Shown piece by piece: positions 46,511 through 55,214 of a stretch of 64,000 nt of DNA. How positions within the stretch are numbered: the first letter of the stretch is position 1; each line of letters opens with the position of its first letter. Location: positions 86,669 to 150,668 of the forward strand of contig SCUE01000031.1 of NCBI GenBank assembly GCA_004297775.1, given 5' to 3'. The notes below the pieces were generated by a model. It ran no database searches. It was not told the DNA's origin and saw nothing but the letters and a program-made list of their open reading frames with translations. Made by a program: the position numbers and the translations under genes. This stretch comes from Chloroflexota bacterium. GTDB lineage: Bacteria; Chloroflexota; UBA6077; FW602-bin22.

Positions 46511-47991
46511 GGATACTGATCGCCGAGGACACCCCAGTCGAGCGGTTGCTGCTTCAGCGCGCCGTCGAGGGTCTTGGTCATGACTGCGTGGTCGCGGCGG
46601 ACGGCGCCGAGGCGTGGGCGCTCTTCGAGGCCGAGGACGTCGACGTCATTATCAGCGACTGGCTGATGCCGAAAATGGACGGCCCGGAACTGTGTCGTCG
46701 CGTGCGGGCACAGCGCGGCGCGTTCTACACGTACTTTCTCATCCTGACCGCCCTGACCGACAAGCAGCATGCGCTCGCTGGGATGCAGGTCGGCGCCGAC
46801 GACTACCTGATGAAGCCGCTCGATGTCGATGATCTGGCGGCCCGCTTGATCGCCGCAGAGCGGGTGACGACCGTACAGCGCCAGCTCGTCGCGGCGGAGC
46901 GGGCAAAGGACGAGATGGTGTCCGTGGTCAGCCACGAACTGCGCACGCCGCTCTCCAGCATCGTGGGCTTCGCCGAACTGCTCCAGACGCGCGAGTACGG
47001 AGAAGCGGAGCAGCGTGAGTTCCTGGCGATCATAGTCGACGAGAGCAATCGCCTGAGCGCGCTGATCAACGACTTCCTGGACATGCAGCGGATAGAGAGC
47101 GGGCGGGAGTTCGTGCGCCCCGTCCCGACCGAGGTGCTGCCGCTCCTCCAGCGCGCCGCGGCCGCGGCCGGGGACGACCCCCAACGTCCGATTCTGGTCG
47201 AGACACCGGGAACTCTGCCGCTGGTCCTGGCCGACCTCGACAGGGTGCAGCAGGTGCTCGCGAACCTGCTTTCCAACGCGCGCAAGTACTCCCCGTCCGG
47301 GGGTGAAGTCCGGCTGTCGGCGCGGCTGGTCGACGGGACGGTCGAACTGTCGGTGACAGACCACGGGCTGGGTATCCCGCCCGAGGCGCTGCCGCGTCTC
47401 TTCGGCAAGTTCTATCGGGTGGACAACGCCGACCGGCGGGAGATCAAGGGTACGGGACTGGGGCTCGCGATCTGCCAGAAGCTCGTCGCCGCGCACGGCG
47501 GCCGCATCTGGGTCGAGTCGGGCGGGCAGCCTCAGGGTTCCTGCTTCCGTTTCACCCTACCCCTGGTCGGGCACGGGCCAGCCCGCGCTGACGTGCTCAT
47601 CGTCGAGGACGACCCCGCCTTCGCCCGTCTGATGGACGCGGAGCTCGCCGCGGTCGGACTGACGACTGTGCGCGCACCCAGTGCCGAGGCGGCGCTGGCG
47701 TGGGTCGCCGCGGCGGCACCGCGGGCCGTCGTGCTCGATCTGCTACTACCGGGGCTGCAGGGCGAGGATTTCCTGCCCCGCCTACGCGAGATCATGGACG
47801 GACCGGTCGTCGTCGTCACTGTAAAGCACGTGTTGGCGGACGATGCAGATGCCCTGGCGCGGCAGGGTGTTGTCGCGGTGCTGAGGAAAGGTCCCGGCGC
47901 GGCCGTTCGCGCCGCCGAAGCGGTGCGCGCCGCTCTGGCGCCAGCCGACGTCGCAGCCGAGCGCGGCGACGATACGCGCGCGGCAACGTGA
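46507..47991 (+). CDS. REC-HisKA-HATPase-REC hybrid kinase
   Basis: 494 residues from the ATGA overlap. The N-terminal receiver has Asp51 (VIISDWLMPKMDG) and Lys103 (YLMKPLD). HisKA has His143 (VSHELRTPLSSIVGF). The HATPase has NLLSNARKYSP, DHGLGIP and GTGLGLAICQKLV. A second receiver at the C-terminus (VLIVEDDPAFARLM, AVVLDLLLPGLQG) ends with a degenerate strand-5 lysine region (VVAVLRKGPG). With the giant PAS kinase, single receiver and HPt it makes a complete phosphorelay. No membrane segment is present. The final output regulator is not in the cassette. Confidence 0.9.
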   Translation: MRILIAEDTPVERLLLQRAVEGLGHDCVVAADGAEAWALFEAEDVDVIISDWLMPKMDGPELCRRVRAQRGAFYTYFLILTALTDKQHALAGMQVGADDYLMKPLDVDDLAARLIAAERVTTVQRQLVAAERAKDEMVSVVSHELRTPLSSIVGFAELLQTREYGEAEQREFLAIIVDESNRLSALINDFLDMQRIESGREFVRPVPTEVLPLLQRAAAAAGDDPQRPILVETPGTLPLVLADLDRVQQVLANLLSNARKYSPSGGEVRLSARLVDGTVELSVTDHGLGIPPEALPRLFGKFYRVDNADRREIKGTGLGLAICQKLVAAHGGRIWVESGGQPQGSCFRFTLPLVGHGPARADVLIVEDDPAFARLMDAELAAVGLTTVRAPSAEAALAWVAAAAPRAVVLDLLLPGLQGEDFLPRLREIMDGPVVVVTVKHVLADDADALARQGVVAVLRKGPGAAVRAAEAVRAALAPADVAAERGDDTRAAT

Positions 47992-48078
47992 CAAGGCGGA
48001 CGATCCGGTCGTCGACGGCGAGGACCACTTCCGCCGATTCGTCACGGCGACAATAAGCAGTGGCGGGTGCGACGTGTC

Positions 48079-48477
48079 CTACCCGGCGATGATCTTCACG
48101 AGCACCAAGCGTTGACGCGGGCCGTCGAATTCAGCCAGATAGATTCCCTGCCAGTTGCCAAGAACGAGCTCGCCATCTTCGATCGGCACGATTGCGCTGT
48201 GTCCATAGAGGCTGGCTTTGATGTGCGCGTCCGAGTTCCCCTCGGCATGGAGCCAGAGTCCCTCGCGGGGGATGAGCTCGGCCAGGTAGTTGATCGTGTC
48301 GGTCGACACCGCCGGATCGGCCGCTTCGTTCAGCGTGACCGCGGCGGTCGTGTGAGGCACGATGACGTAACACACTCCCGAGGCGACGCCCGAGTTGCGC
48401 ACCACCTCGGCGACGGCTTCGGTGATCTCCTGGAGGACCTCGCGGCGCGGGGTCGAAATCGTCAGTCGCGTCAGCAT
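48079..48477 (-). CDS. yjbQ: YjbQ (UPF0047) family protein
   Basis: 132 residues, the family length, with VIVPHTTAAVTLNEAADP, LIPREGLWLHAEGNSDAHIKASLYGHS and LGNWQGIYLAEFDGPR, all UPF0047 signatures (the last is W-Q-x-I-x-x-x-E-F-D-G-P-R). Some members show weak thiamin-phosphate-synthase activity; the real role is not settled. It is divergent from the mog-like gene, 14 nt apart, so the two share a promoter region. Confidence 0.92.
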   Translation of the reverse strand: MLTRLTISTPRREVLQEITEAVAEVVRNSGVASGVCYVIVPHTTAAVTLNEAADPAVSTDTINYLAELIPREGLWLHAEGNSDAHIKASLYGHSAIVPIEDGELVLGNWQGIYLAEFDGPRQRLVLVKIIAG

Positions 48478-48491
48478 GCTAGCCTCGATTC

Positions 48492-48980
48492 GTGTCGGAG
48501 ATTCGCGCCGCGATCCTGACGATCAGTACCTCGGCGGCCCGCGGCCAGCGGCGTGAAGATGTTAGCGGCGACATCGCGGCTGAGAAGGTTGGCGCAATCG
48601 CCACGGTTGCTCAGCGCGAGGTCGTGGTTGACGATCGCGGCGCAATCTCCGCGCGGTTGCGGTCGTGGGCCGATCGTGGCGATATCGATCTGATCGTGAC
48701 GACCGGTGGCACCGGCATTTCGCCGAGTGATGTGACGCCGGAGGCGACCCGCGACGCGATCGACAAGGAGGTTCCTGGCATCGCCGAGGCGATGCGCGCG
48801 GCGAGCCTCGCCAAGACTCCCCGCGCGATGCTGTCTCGCGCGACGGTCGGAGTTCGTGGCCGATGCTTGATCGTCAATCTGCCAGGATCGCCTCGTGGCG
48901 TCGCCGATTGCCTGGACGCGGTCGGCGCCGTGCTAGCGCACGCGATCGAGATCCTGCAGGCGCGCCCGACCGACCATTAG
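48492..48980 (+). CDS. mog: Molybdopterin adenylyltransferase / MoaB-Mog family
   Basis: 162 residues from the GTG at 48492. The family motif TTGGTGISPSDVTPEAT is present, with the C-terminal LIVNLPGSPRGVADCLDAV. These proteins adenylylate molybdopterin before metal insertion. MoaB and Mog cannot be told apart by eye. No other moa/moe gene is near, though a MoaD-like protein is at 10.2 kb. It abuts the convergent cupin gene with no gap (48980/48981). Confidence 0.9.
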   Translation: MSEIRAAILTISTSAARGQRREDVSGDIAAEKVGAIATVAQREVVVDDRGAISARLRSWADRGDIDLIVTTGGTGISPSDVTPEATRDAIDKEVPGIAEAMRAASLAKTPRAMLSRATVGVRGRCLIVNLPGSPRGVADCLDAVGAVLAHAIEILQARPTDH

Positions 48981-49328
48981 CTATTTGTACTCTTCCCGCA
49001 CCGGCGAGAAGATGTCGATCGCGATCGTATCCTCGATCGCTTCGACCGAGTGGGTGACGCCAGACGGCACGAACCATCCCCCGCCAACCGCGATATCCGC
49101 CGTCTGACCGCCGATTGTGAAGCGCAGAAGGCCGCGCACGAGGTAGCCGCACTGCTCGTGAACGTGGCTGTGCGGAGGAACCGTCGTGCCACGCGGAAGG
49201 TTGATCTCGCAGACCATCACTCGCTCGCTCCACACGACGGTACGGCGAAAGACGCCCGGAAAAATCTCGACTTGGGGCGTCGTGGCGCGCGCGCCAAACA
49301 CGGCAGATGGATCGAACGGCGTCGGCAT
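48981..49328 (-). CDS. Small cupin-domain protein
   Basis: 115 residues. The two cupin motifs are PPHSHVHEQCGYLVRGLLRFTIGG (metal ligands His, His, Glu or Gln) and GGWFVPSGVTHSVEAIED (His). It is probably a metal-binding beta-barrel enzyme or sensor; the substrate is unknown. It ends directly against the mog-like gene. Confidence 0.85.
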   Translation of the reverse strand: MPTPFDPSAVFGARATTPQVEIFPGVFRRTVVWSERVMVCEINLPRGTTVPPHSHVHEQCGYLVRGLLRFTIGGQTADIAVGGGWFVPSGVTHSVEAIEDTIAIDIFSPVREEYK

Positions 49329-49356
49329 CGGGGGGGTTCCTCCAGGAGCAGGGGTA

Positions 49357-49362
49357 TATAAT
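49357..49362 (+). promoter_or_regulatory. Consensus -10 box, leaderless
   Basis: TATAAT lies 8 nt before the GTG at 49371, without a ribosome site. Confidence 0.5.
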
Positions 49363-49370
49363 CGCGCCGC

Positions 49371-49781
49371 GTGCTAAACGACAAGATTATCCGTCACGTC
49401 ATGGATATCTTGTTCGAGGAGCACGGCCAGAGCCCCGGTGGACGAACGCCGCAGGCACTCGAAGAGGTCGTTCGGCGTCGCGCTGCCCAGGTCAATACGT
49501 TGATCGCGCAGATGCAGGACTGGGTGCACACCGATGACATCGAGTTCGATGCGATTCGCACTCTGCTCGAACACCTTCCCTCAGTGCTGGTGCGATTCGA
49601 GAGTCCCCTGCTCGTCGAAATGCAATTGCCGCTCAGCGAGATGATGCTGGCGATCTCCGACACGGCGCGACCGAGCGGCGAGGTCGAAGGGCTCGAGGTC
49701 GTGCCGAACGATTGCCCCGAGATTCAGGAGAATCCGGAAGACGATCTCGGCCCGTTTCGGAAGGCGTTCGAAGAGAAGTAG
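49371..49781 (+). CDS. Acidic cytoplasmic protein of unknown function
   Basis: 136 residues from GTG. It is mainly helical and acidic, beginning MLNDKIIRHVMDILFEEHGQ; the centre has an amphipathic helix pattern (IRTLLEHLPSVLVRFES) and the C-terminus is acidic (NPEDDLGPFRKAFEEK). No domain is recognised. It has a clear leaderless -10 box and stands alone between a divergent cupin gene and a convergent membrane gene, which supports it as a real gene. Confidence 0.65.
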   Translation: MLNDKIIRHVMDILFEEHGQSPGGRTPQALEEVVRRRAAQVNTLIAQMQDWVHTDDIEFDAIRTLLEHLPSVLVRFESPLLVEMQLPLSEMMLAISDTARPSGEVEGLEVVPNDCPEIQENPEDDLGPFRKAFEEK

Positions 49782-49793
49782 GCAGCGAGGCCG

Positions 49794-50375
49794 CTACTCC
49801 TCGTCGTACTCGTCCTCCGGAAGCTCGACCAGCACCTTGGGTCGAGGATCGCGGCCTAGAATCGCGTCGATCCAGAGTGCCCAGAAGAAGCATCCGCCCA
49901 GGACCGCCGCCCACAATATCCAGATACCGAGCCAACCATCGAGCGTGTAGCCGAGGGCGTAGCGTGGTAGGCGGGGCAGATCGGCGATTGTCTGCGTGTA
50001 GGCGAATAGATAGACCGTGCCGAAGCCGACGCCAAACAAGCCGATAAAGAAGTCGAGAGTCGGCATGAACGAGACGTGACTCAACTTTCGCGCCAGGCGG
50101 CTGATCGTCTTGCCGCGACCGGACCCAACGGTCGTCAGGACATCGAAGAACATCACGAACCCGAGCACGATGTGCCCAAGCCCGGTGAGCAATCCCAGAA
50201 CGATGTAGCCACCGCCGGGATCGCGCCGCTCGGAGCTCAGACCCACGAAGACCGGAATGAATCCAACGACCGTGATCGCGAGCGTCAAGAGGATCGCACC
50301 GACGATCGCGGTCAGCGATCGCTCTTCGACCTCATACTGAATCTGCGGTCCTTCGGCGACCTGCGAGTCGGTCAC
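49794..50375 (-). CDS. Four-to-five-span membrane protein of unknown function
   Basis: 193 residues. Hydrophobic segments begin at ILLTLAITVVGFIPVFVGL and YIVLGLLTGLGHIVLGFVMFF, with two more in the second half (FFIGLFGVGFGTVYLFAY, LGIWILWAAVLGGCFFWALW). The tail is acidic (ELPEDEYDEE). No family is recognised. It overlaps the upstream membrane-protein gene by 4 nt, so the two proteins may form a complex. Confidence 0.7.
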   Translation of the reverse strand: MTDSQVAEGPQIQYEVEERSLTAIVGAILLTLAITVVGFIPVFVGLSSERRDPGGGYIVLGLLTGLGHIVLGFVMFFDVLTTVGSGRGKTISRLARKLSHVSFMPTLDFFIGLFGVGFGTVYLFAYTQTIADLPRLPRYALGYTLDGWLGIWILWAAVLGGCFFWALWIDAILGRDPRPKVLVELPEDEYDEE

Positions 50376-50863
50376 AACCCGGCGCCCAATTGCTCGTCTG
50401 GCGGCGCTTCGTAGTCACGACTCATAGCAATCCATGTCCAGACGCCGCCAATCAGCACGACCAGAACAGCGCCGATCGCGAAGATTGAAATCAATGGGCC
50501 GTAGCCGCCCGCGCTGATCGGCTGTTTGAACGGCCCGATCAATTTGGGGATCGCGTCCATCGGCATCACCACGAGCAGGATCACGAGCAGGATGAACGCC
50601 CAGCCCATCATCGCGATCCATGAGAAGCGACCACCGAGCATGCTTTCGGGCACCGGCTCGAGCCAGCCACCGACGGTCTCGTCGATGCGGTTTGGCGCCT
50701 CCCGCGTGAGACGTGGCAGTGGCAACGCGTGCCAGGATGGCTGGGAGTCCGGGCTCGACGCGAACCGGCGATCTCGGTTGGTCGCCGCGGGCGGCGCCGG
50801 CGGACGCGGCGGGTATGACGGCGGGAGAGGCGGTGGGCGAGGTGGACGCGCTTCTTCGGCCAT
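50372..50863 (-). CDS. Proline-rich two-span membrane protein
   Basis: 163 residues. The first 40 residues are rich in proline (PPRPPPLPPSYPPRPPAPP), probably an unstructured cytoplasmic tail. Two membrane helices follow (IAMMGWAFILLVILLVVMP and LISIFAIGAVLVVLIGGVW). The family is unknown. It overlaps the next gene (ATGA), as above. Confidence 0.65.
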   Translation of the reverse strand: MAEEARPPRPPPLPPSYPPRPPAPPAATNRDRRFASSPDSQPSWHALPLPRLTREAPNRIDETVGGWLEPVPESMLGGRFSWIAMMGWAFILLVILLVVMPMDAIPKLIGPFKQPISAGGYGPLISIFAIGAVLVVLIGGVWTWIAMSRDYEAPPDEQLGAGL

Positions 50864-50905
50864 TACGGCGTGTGTAGCAGAACCGGCGTAAGAGGCGCGC
50901 TCAGG

Positions 50906-51424
50906 CTATGGGCGACCGAACGAAAATCGTTCAATGAACTGCCACGGCGCGCCTTCGCGTTTCTCAATGAGGTCGATGTCGCGCACGATCCAAGAGTAGT
51001 TTGCGCGCCAACCCGTCACTGCGCGCAATGCCTCGTCGACTCGATCGCGTGGAATCCGCGTGGCGATGGTCACGCGTCCCCGAGCGGTCCCAAGCGTTGC
51101 GACGACCGGCGCGACCGCGCGCGCGAGTCGCCCGCGAAGGTCCTCAAATGGGGGGCATTCCTCGATCGGAAGGATGATCGTCGAGTATTCGCCATCCGAG
51201 ATAACTTCGGCGGCCTCAGTTCGTAGCGAGAACGCGGGGAAGCTGACGACCGCGCGACCGACCGCAATCGCGAGATCGCGCGGTTCGGACGCGTCGAACG
51301 GCGGCTGGACGGTGACGTGCATGTCGATCGTTGGCCGCTCGTCGGAATGGCACGCCGCACGCAGTTTCCGAAGGTCCTCGGCTTGACTCGGAGGGCCGAA
51401 CGCAACGACGGCGAAGGTTGGCAC
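50906..51424 (-). CDS. 2H phosphoesterase (2'-5' RNA ligase-like) with one HxT motif lost
   Basis: 172 residues, LigT-like size. The first HxT motif is present (MHVTVQPPF), about residue 36. The second, expected near residue 117, reads G-R-V-T (R codon 51074-51076) instead of H-x-T. Both histidines are normally needed for cyclic phosphodiester hydrolysis or ligation, so activity is uncertain; it may bind only. It stands between a minus-strand membrane-protein gene and clpX. Confidence 0.78.
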   Translation of the reverse strand: MPTFAVVAFGPPSQAEDLRKLRAACHSDERPTIDMHVTVQPPFDASEPRDLAIAVGRAVVSFPAFSLRTEAAEVISDGEYSTIILPIEECPPFEDLRGRLARAVAPVVATLGTARGRVTIATRIPRDRVDEALRAVTGWRANYSWIVRDIDLIEKREGAPWQFIERFSFGRP

Positions 51425-51439
51425 GCGTCGATCCGGCGG

Positions 51440-52738
<1,299 letters not shown>

Positions 52739-52787
52739 CGTCCCCTACCTCGCTCGGCGCCCTACGTGGTCCAACCGCGATCCAGTT

Positions 52788-53456
52788 TCAGCCCTCTTTC
52801 CCGTTCGGCGGTAGCTGAGCGTCCGCGGGCAGGAGCTTGCGTGCCGGGAGCACCTCATCGACGAGGCCATACTCCTTCGCCTGCTCGCCGGTGAGCCAAA
52901 AATTCCGGTCCGAGTCGAGGCGGATCCGATCGATCGGCTGCCCGGTGTGGTGGGCAAGGATTCCATTCAAAAGCTCGCGCAGGCGCAGGATGCGACGCGC
53001 CTCAATCTCCATGTCGACGGCCTGCCCACTGATGCCGCCGAGCGGTTGGTGGATCATCACTTCCGCGTTCTGCAGCGCGTAACGCAGACCCTTCGTCCCC
53101 GCGCACAGTAGGACCGCGCCGAACGATGCGGCCATTCCGAGACAATAGGTATGGATCTTCGGCCGAATTGCCTGCATCGTATCGTAGATCGCCAGGCCGG
53201 CATGGATGTGGCCGCCCGGGGAGTTGACATAGATGTGAATGTCTTTCTCGGGATCTTCCCGATCGAGGTACAGCAATTGGGCGACGATCACATTCGCGAC
53301 CTGATCGTCGATCGGTGTTCCGAGGAAGATGATGCGCTCGCGCAATAGAAGCGAGTAGATATCGAACGCGCGCTCCACTCGGCCAGTGTTCTCGATGACC
53401 ATCGGCACGATGCTCGAAGGGAGCATGCCGGTGTAGAGCGAGCGAATCGGTTCCAT
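52788..53456 (-). CDS. clpP: Clp protease proteolytic subunit with Ser-His-Asn triad
   Basis: 222 residues from the ATG at 53456; the long open frame upstream is unsupported. IYVNSPGG and [11 protein letters not shown] hold the nucleophile Ser111, and VMIHQPLGG holds His136. The third catalytic position, 185 by length-matched comparison with E. coli ClpP, is Asn (codon 52902-52904, in DSDRNFWL) instead of Asp. The spacing is otherwise exactly that of E. coli ClpP. Listeria ClpP1 is a known example with Asn there. It should pair with ClpX and ClpC/ClpA. Confidence 0.95.
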   Translation of the reverse strand: MEPIRSLYTGMLPSSIVPMVIENTGRVERAFDIYSLLLRERIIFLGTPIDDQVANVIVAQLLYLDREDPEKDIHIYVNSPGGHIHAGLAIYDTMQAIRPKIHTYCLGMAASFGAVLLCAGTKGLRYALQNAEVMIHQPLGGISGQAVDMEIEARRILRLRELLNGILAHHTGQPIDRIRLDSDRNFWLTGEQAKEYGLVDEVLPARKLLPADAQLPPNGKEG

Positions 53457-53529
53457 GAACTCTCCGTGATCGCGAATCGCGACGGACCGATTATACAAGC
53501 CGGTTCCGTCGCCGAACCTTGAACGTCGA

Positions 53530-54963
53530 CTAGTCGTTCGGCGGGGTTGCCGCGGTCGTTTCGGCCGCGCCAGCGCTCTCGGCCGCAACGGCTGACGCGC
53601 TCTCGACCGCGGTGTCGTCGCCTTGCGCCGACTGCGCGATTGCGAGAAGCGCTGCCATCACCTTGCGATTCCGGAGATTTGACTGGATTGCATCGCGTTC
53701 GACTCCGCGAGAAAGCGCCTGTCGGGTTCGCCGCGCTTCCTTGCCATCGCCGACGAAAGCGACGATTCGTTCGACTTCGGCGTCGATCTCGTCATTTCCG
53801 ACTTCGATCTCCTCGGCGCGACCGATCTCTCGGAGCACGAGCGCGCTTCGGACGCTCTGCTCGGCATTTGGCCGAACCTCCTCTCGGAACTCTTCGATCG
53901 TCTTCTTTGCCAGTTGCATGTACTGGTCAAGCGTCAATCGCTGTCGGGACAGGCTGCGCTCGAAGTCTCCGACCAGACGCTCAATTTCGCGGCTGACCAT
54001 CGCCGGTGGCGATTCGACCGTCGAAATCCGCACTGCTTCGGCGATGACCGAATCCTCGTACCGGTGCGAGGATTCGTGATCCAGTTGTTCCTGGAGGCGC
54101 ATTCGAATGTCGGTCCGCAAGGCCTCCAGCGATTCATACGGGCCGATCGCTGCCGCAAATTCGTCATCCAACGGCGGAACCTTCGGCTCCTTGACCGCGT
54201 GGACCTTGACTGAAAAAAGAACGGTCTGACCGCGCTGAGCCTCAGTCGGCCACGTATCCGGCACGGTCAGTGTGAATCGCTTCTCGTTCTCGGCCGAGAT
54301 GCCGATCAACTGATCGTGAAAACCGGGCAAAGGCGCCGAACCACCAGCCTCGATCTCGATCTCGACATTCTTGTCGTCGGTGAAGACTTCGCGGCCCTCG
54401 GTCGTCATCACGGGCTGACCGGCGGCGTCGTACAGCGCTGGCGCGCCGAGCACGCCGAGCAGATCAACGCCGACGCGATCGCCCGCGCGCGATGGCCGCG
54501 CCACCTCGATCCACTCCGTGCGGCCGTCGCGCAGCCGCTCGATCGTGCCGTTGATCTGCTCGTAGCCAACTTCGATCGGTACGCGAGCCAGGCGGATCGC
54601 CTTGTAGTCGCCCAACGTCACGGTCGGCGCGATCGATACCGTCGCCTTGAAGACGAGTGGGTCGCGCGACTCGACGCTCAGTCGCGGTTGGTCGATCGGA
54701 GATATGCCGGATTCGCCGACCGCTCGCTCGTACGCGTCCGGAATCGCGCGTTCGACCGCCTCCTGGTGAAGCGCCTCCGGGCCGCCAATCAGGCGCTCGA
54801 CCATCGCCCGCGGTGCGCGACCGCGCCGAAACCCAGGCACGTTGATCCGCGCGGACACGCTCTGAAATGCGCGCTCAGTGGCGCGCGCCATCTCTTCGGG
54901 CTCGACTTCGATTGTCAGCGTGACCTGTGCGTCGGGTAATCGCTCGGAGGTTACTTTGACCAT
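53530..54963 (-). CDS. tig: Trigger factor
   Basis: 477 residues, slightly longer than the 432 of E. coli. The ribosome-binding signature is [18 protein letters not shown] near the N-terminus. The FKBP-like PPIase domain is in the middle ([10 protein letters not shown]...[10 protein letters not shown]). The C-terminal chaperone arms follow, with an Ala/Glu/Thr-rich tail ending AATPPND. It binds nascent chains at the ribosome exit. It begins 31 nt after the tRNA terminator and a GGTGAG site precedes the ATG, so it may have its own promoter. Confidence 0.95.
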   Translation of the reverse strand: MVKVTSERLPDAQVTLTIEVEPEEMARATERAFQSVSARINVPGFRRGRAPRAMVERLIGGPEALHQEAVERAIPDAYERAVGESGISPIDQPRLSVESRDPLVFKATVSIAPTVTLGDYKAIRLARVPIEVGYEQINGTIERLRDGRTEWIEVARPSRAGDRVGVDLLGVLGAPALYDAAGQPVMTTEGREVFTDDKNVEIEIEAGGSAPLPGFHDQLIGISAENEKRFTLTVPDTWPTEAQRGQTVLFSVKVHAVKEPKVPPLDDEFAAAIGPYESLEALRTDIRMRLQEQLDHESSHRYEDSVIAEAVRISTVESPPAMVSREIERLVGDFERSLSRQRLTLDQYMQLAKKTIEEFREEVRPNAEQSVRSALVLREIGRAEEIEVGNDEIDAEVERIVAFVGDGKEARRTRQALSRGVERDAIQSNLRNRKVMAALLAIAQSAQGDDTAVESASAVAAESAGAAETTAATPPND

Positions 54964-54987
54964 GCTTGGTGCTCACCGCCTGTAGAC

Positions 54988-55017
54988 AAAAAGATAGGGC
55001 CCATTGGCGGGCCCTAT
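54988..55017 (-). terminator. Intrinsic terminator after tRNA-Gly
   Basis: On the minus strand, a 9-bp perfect stem (ATAGGGCCC with GGGCCCTAT, loop of 6) is followed after one base by TTTTT. It lies 5 nt downstream of the tRNA gene and before tig. Confidence 0.85.
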
Positions 55018-55021
55018 GCGG

Positions 55022-55093
55022 AGCGGAAGACGGGATTCGAACCCGTGACCACCTCCTTGGCAAGGAGGTGTGCTACCACTGCACCACTTCCGC
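55022..55093 (-). tRNA. tRNA-Gly (anticodon GCC)
   Basis: On the minus strand the acceptor arms GCGGAAG and CTTCCGC pair perfectly. The anticodon arm is CCTCC-TTGCCAA-GGAGG, so the anticodon is GCC. The T arm is CGGGTTCGAATCCCG. CCA is not encoded; the discriminator is U. Its promoter and terminator are both visible. Confidence 0.96.
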
Positions 55094-55110
55094 GAACGAC
55101 GCTAGAAGGC

Positions 55111-55139
55111 ATGGTAGTTAGGGGTCGAAGGGCTGTCAA
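55111..55139 (-). promoter_or_regulatory. Promoter of the tRNA-Gly gene
   Basis: On the minus strand TTGACA (55134-55139), a 17-nt spacer and TACCAT (55111-55116) predict a start about 10 nt upstream of the mature tRNA. Confidence 0.7.
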
Positions 55140-55214
55140 GCGAGGTTACGATTGCGCGCCCATCGCCCAATCGAGCCACGCGAACGCGATCAGGAGCCCG
55201 ATCACGTCACCATT

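Noticed and set aside
45337..47496. A 719-codon open frame on the minus strand, and a 581-codon one at 31438-33183
   Set aside because: Both lie antisense to clear kinase and permease genes. Their translations are low-complexity Arg/Pro/Ala products, typical shadows of GC-rich coding sequence.
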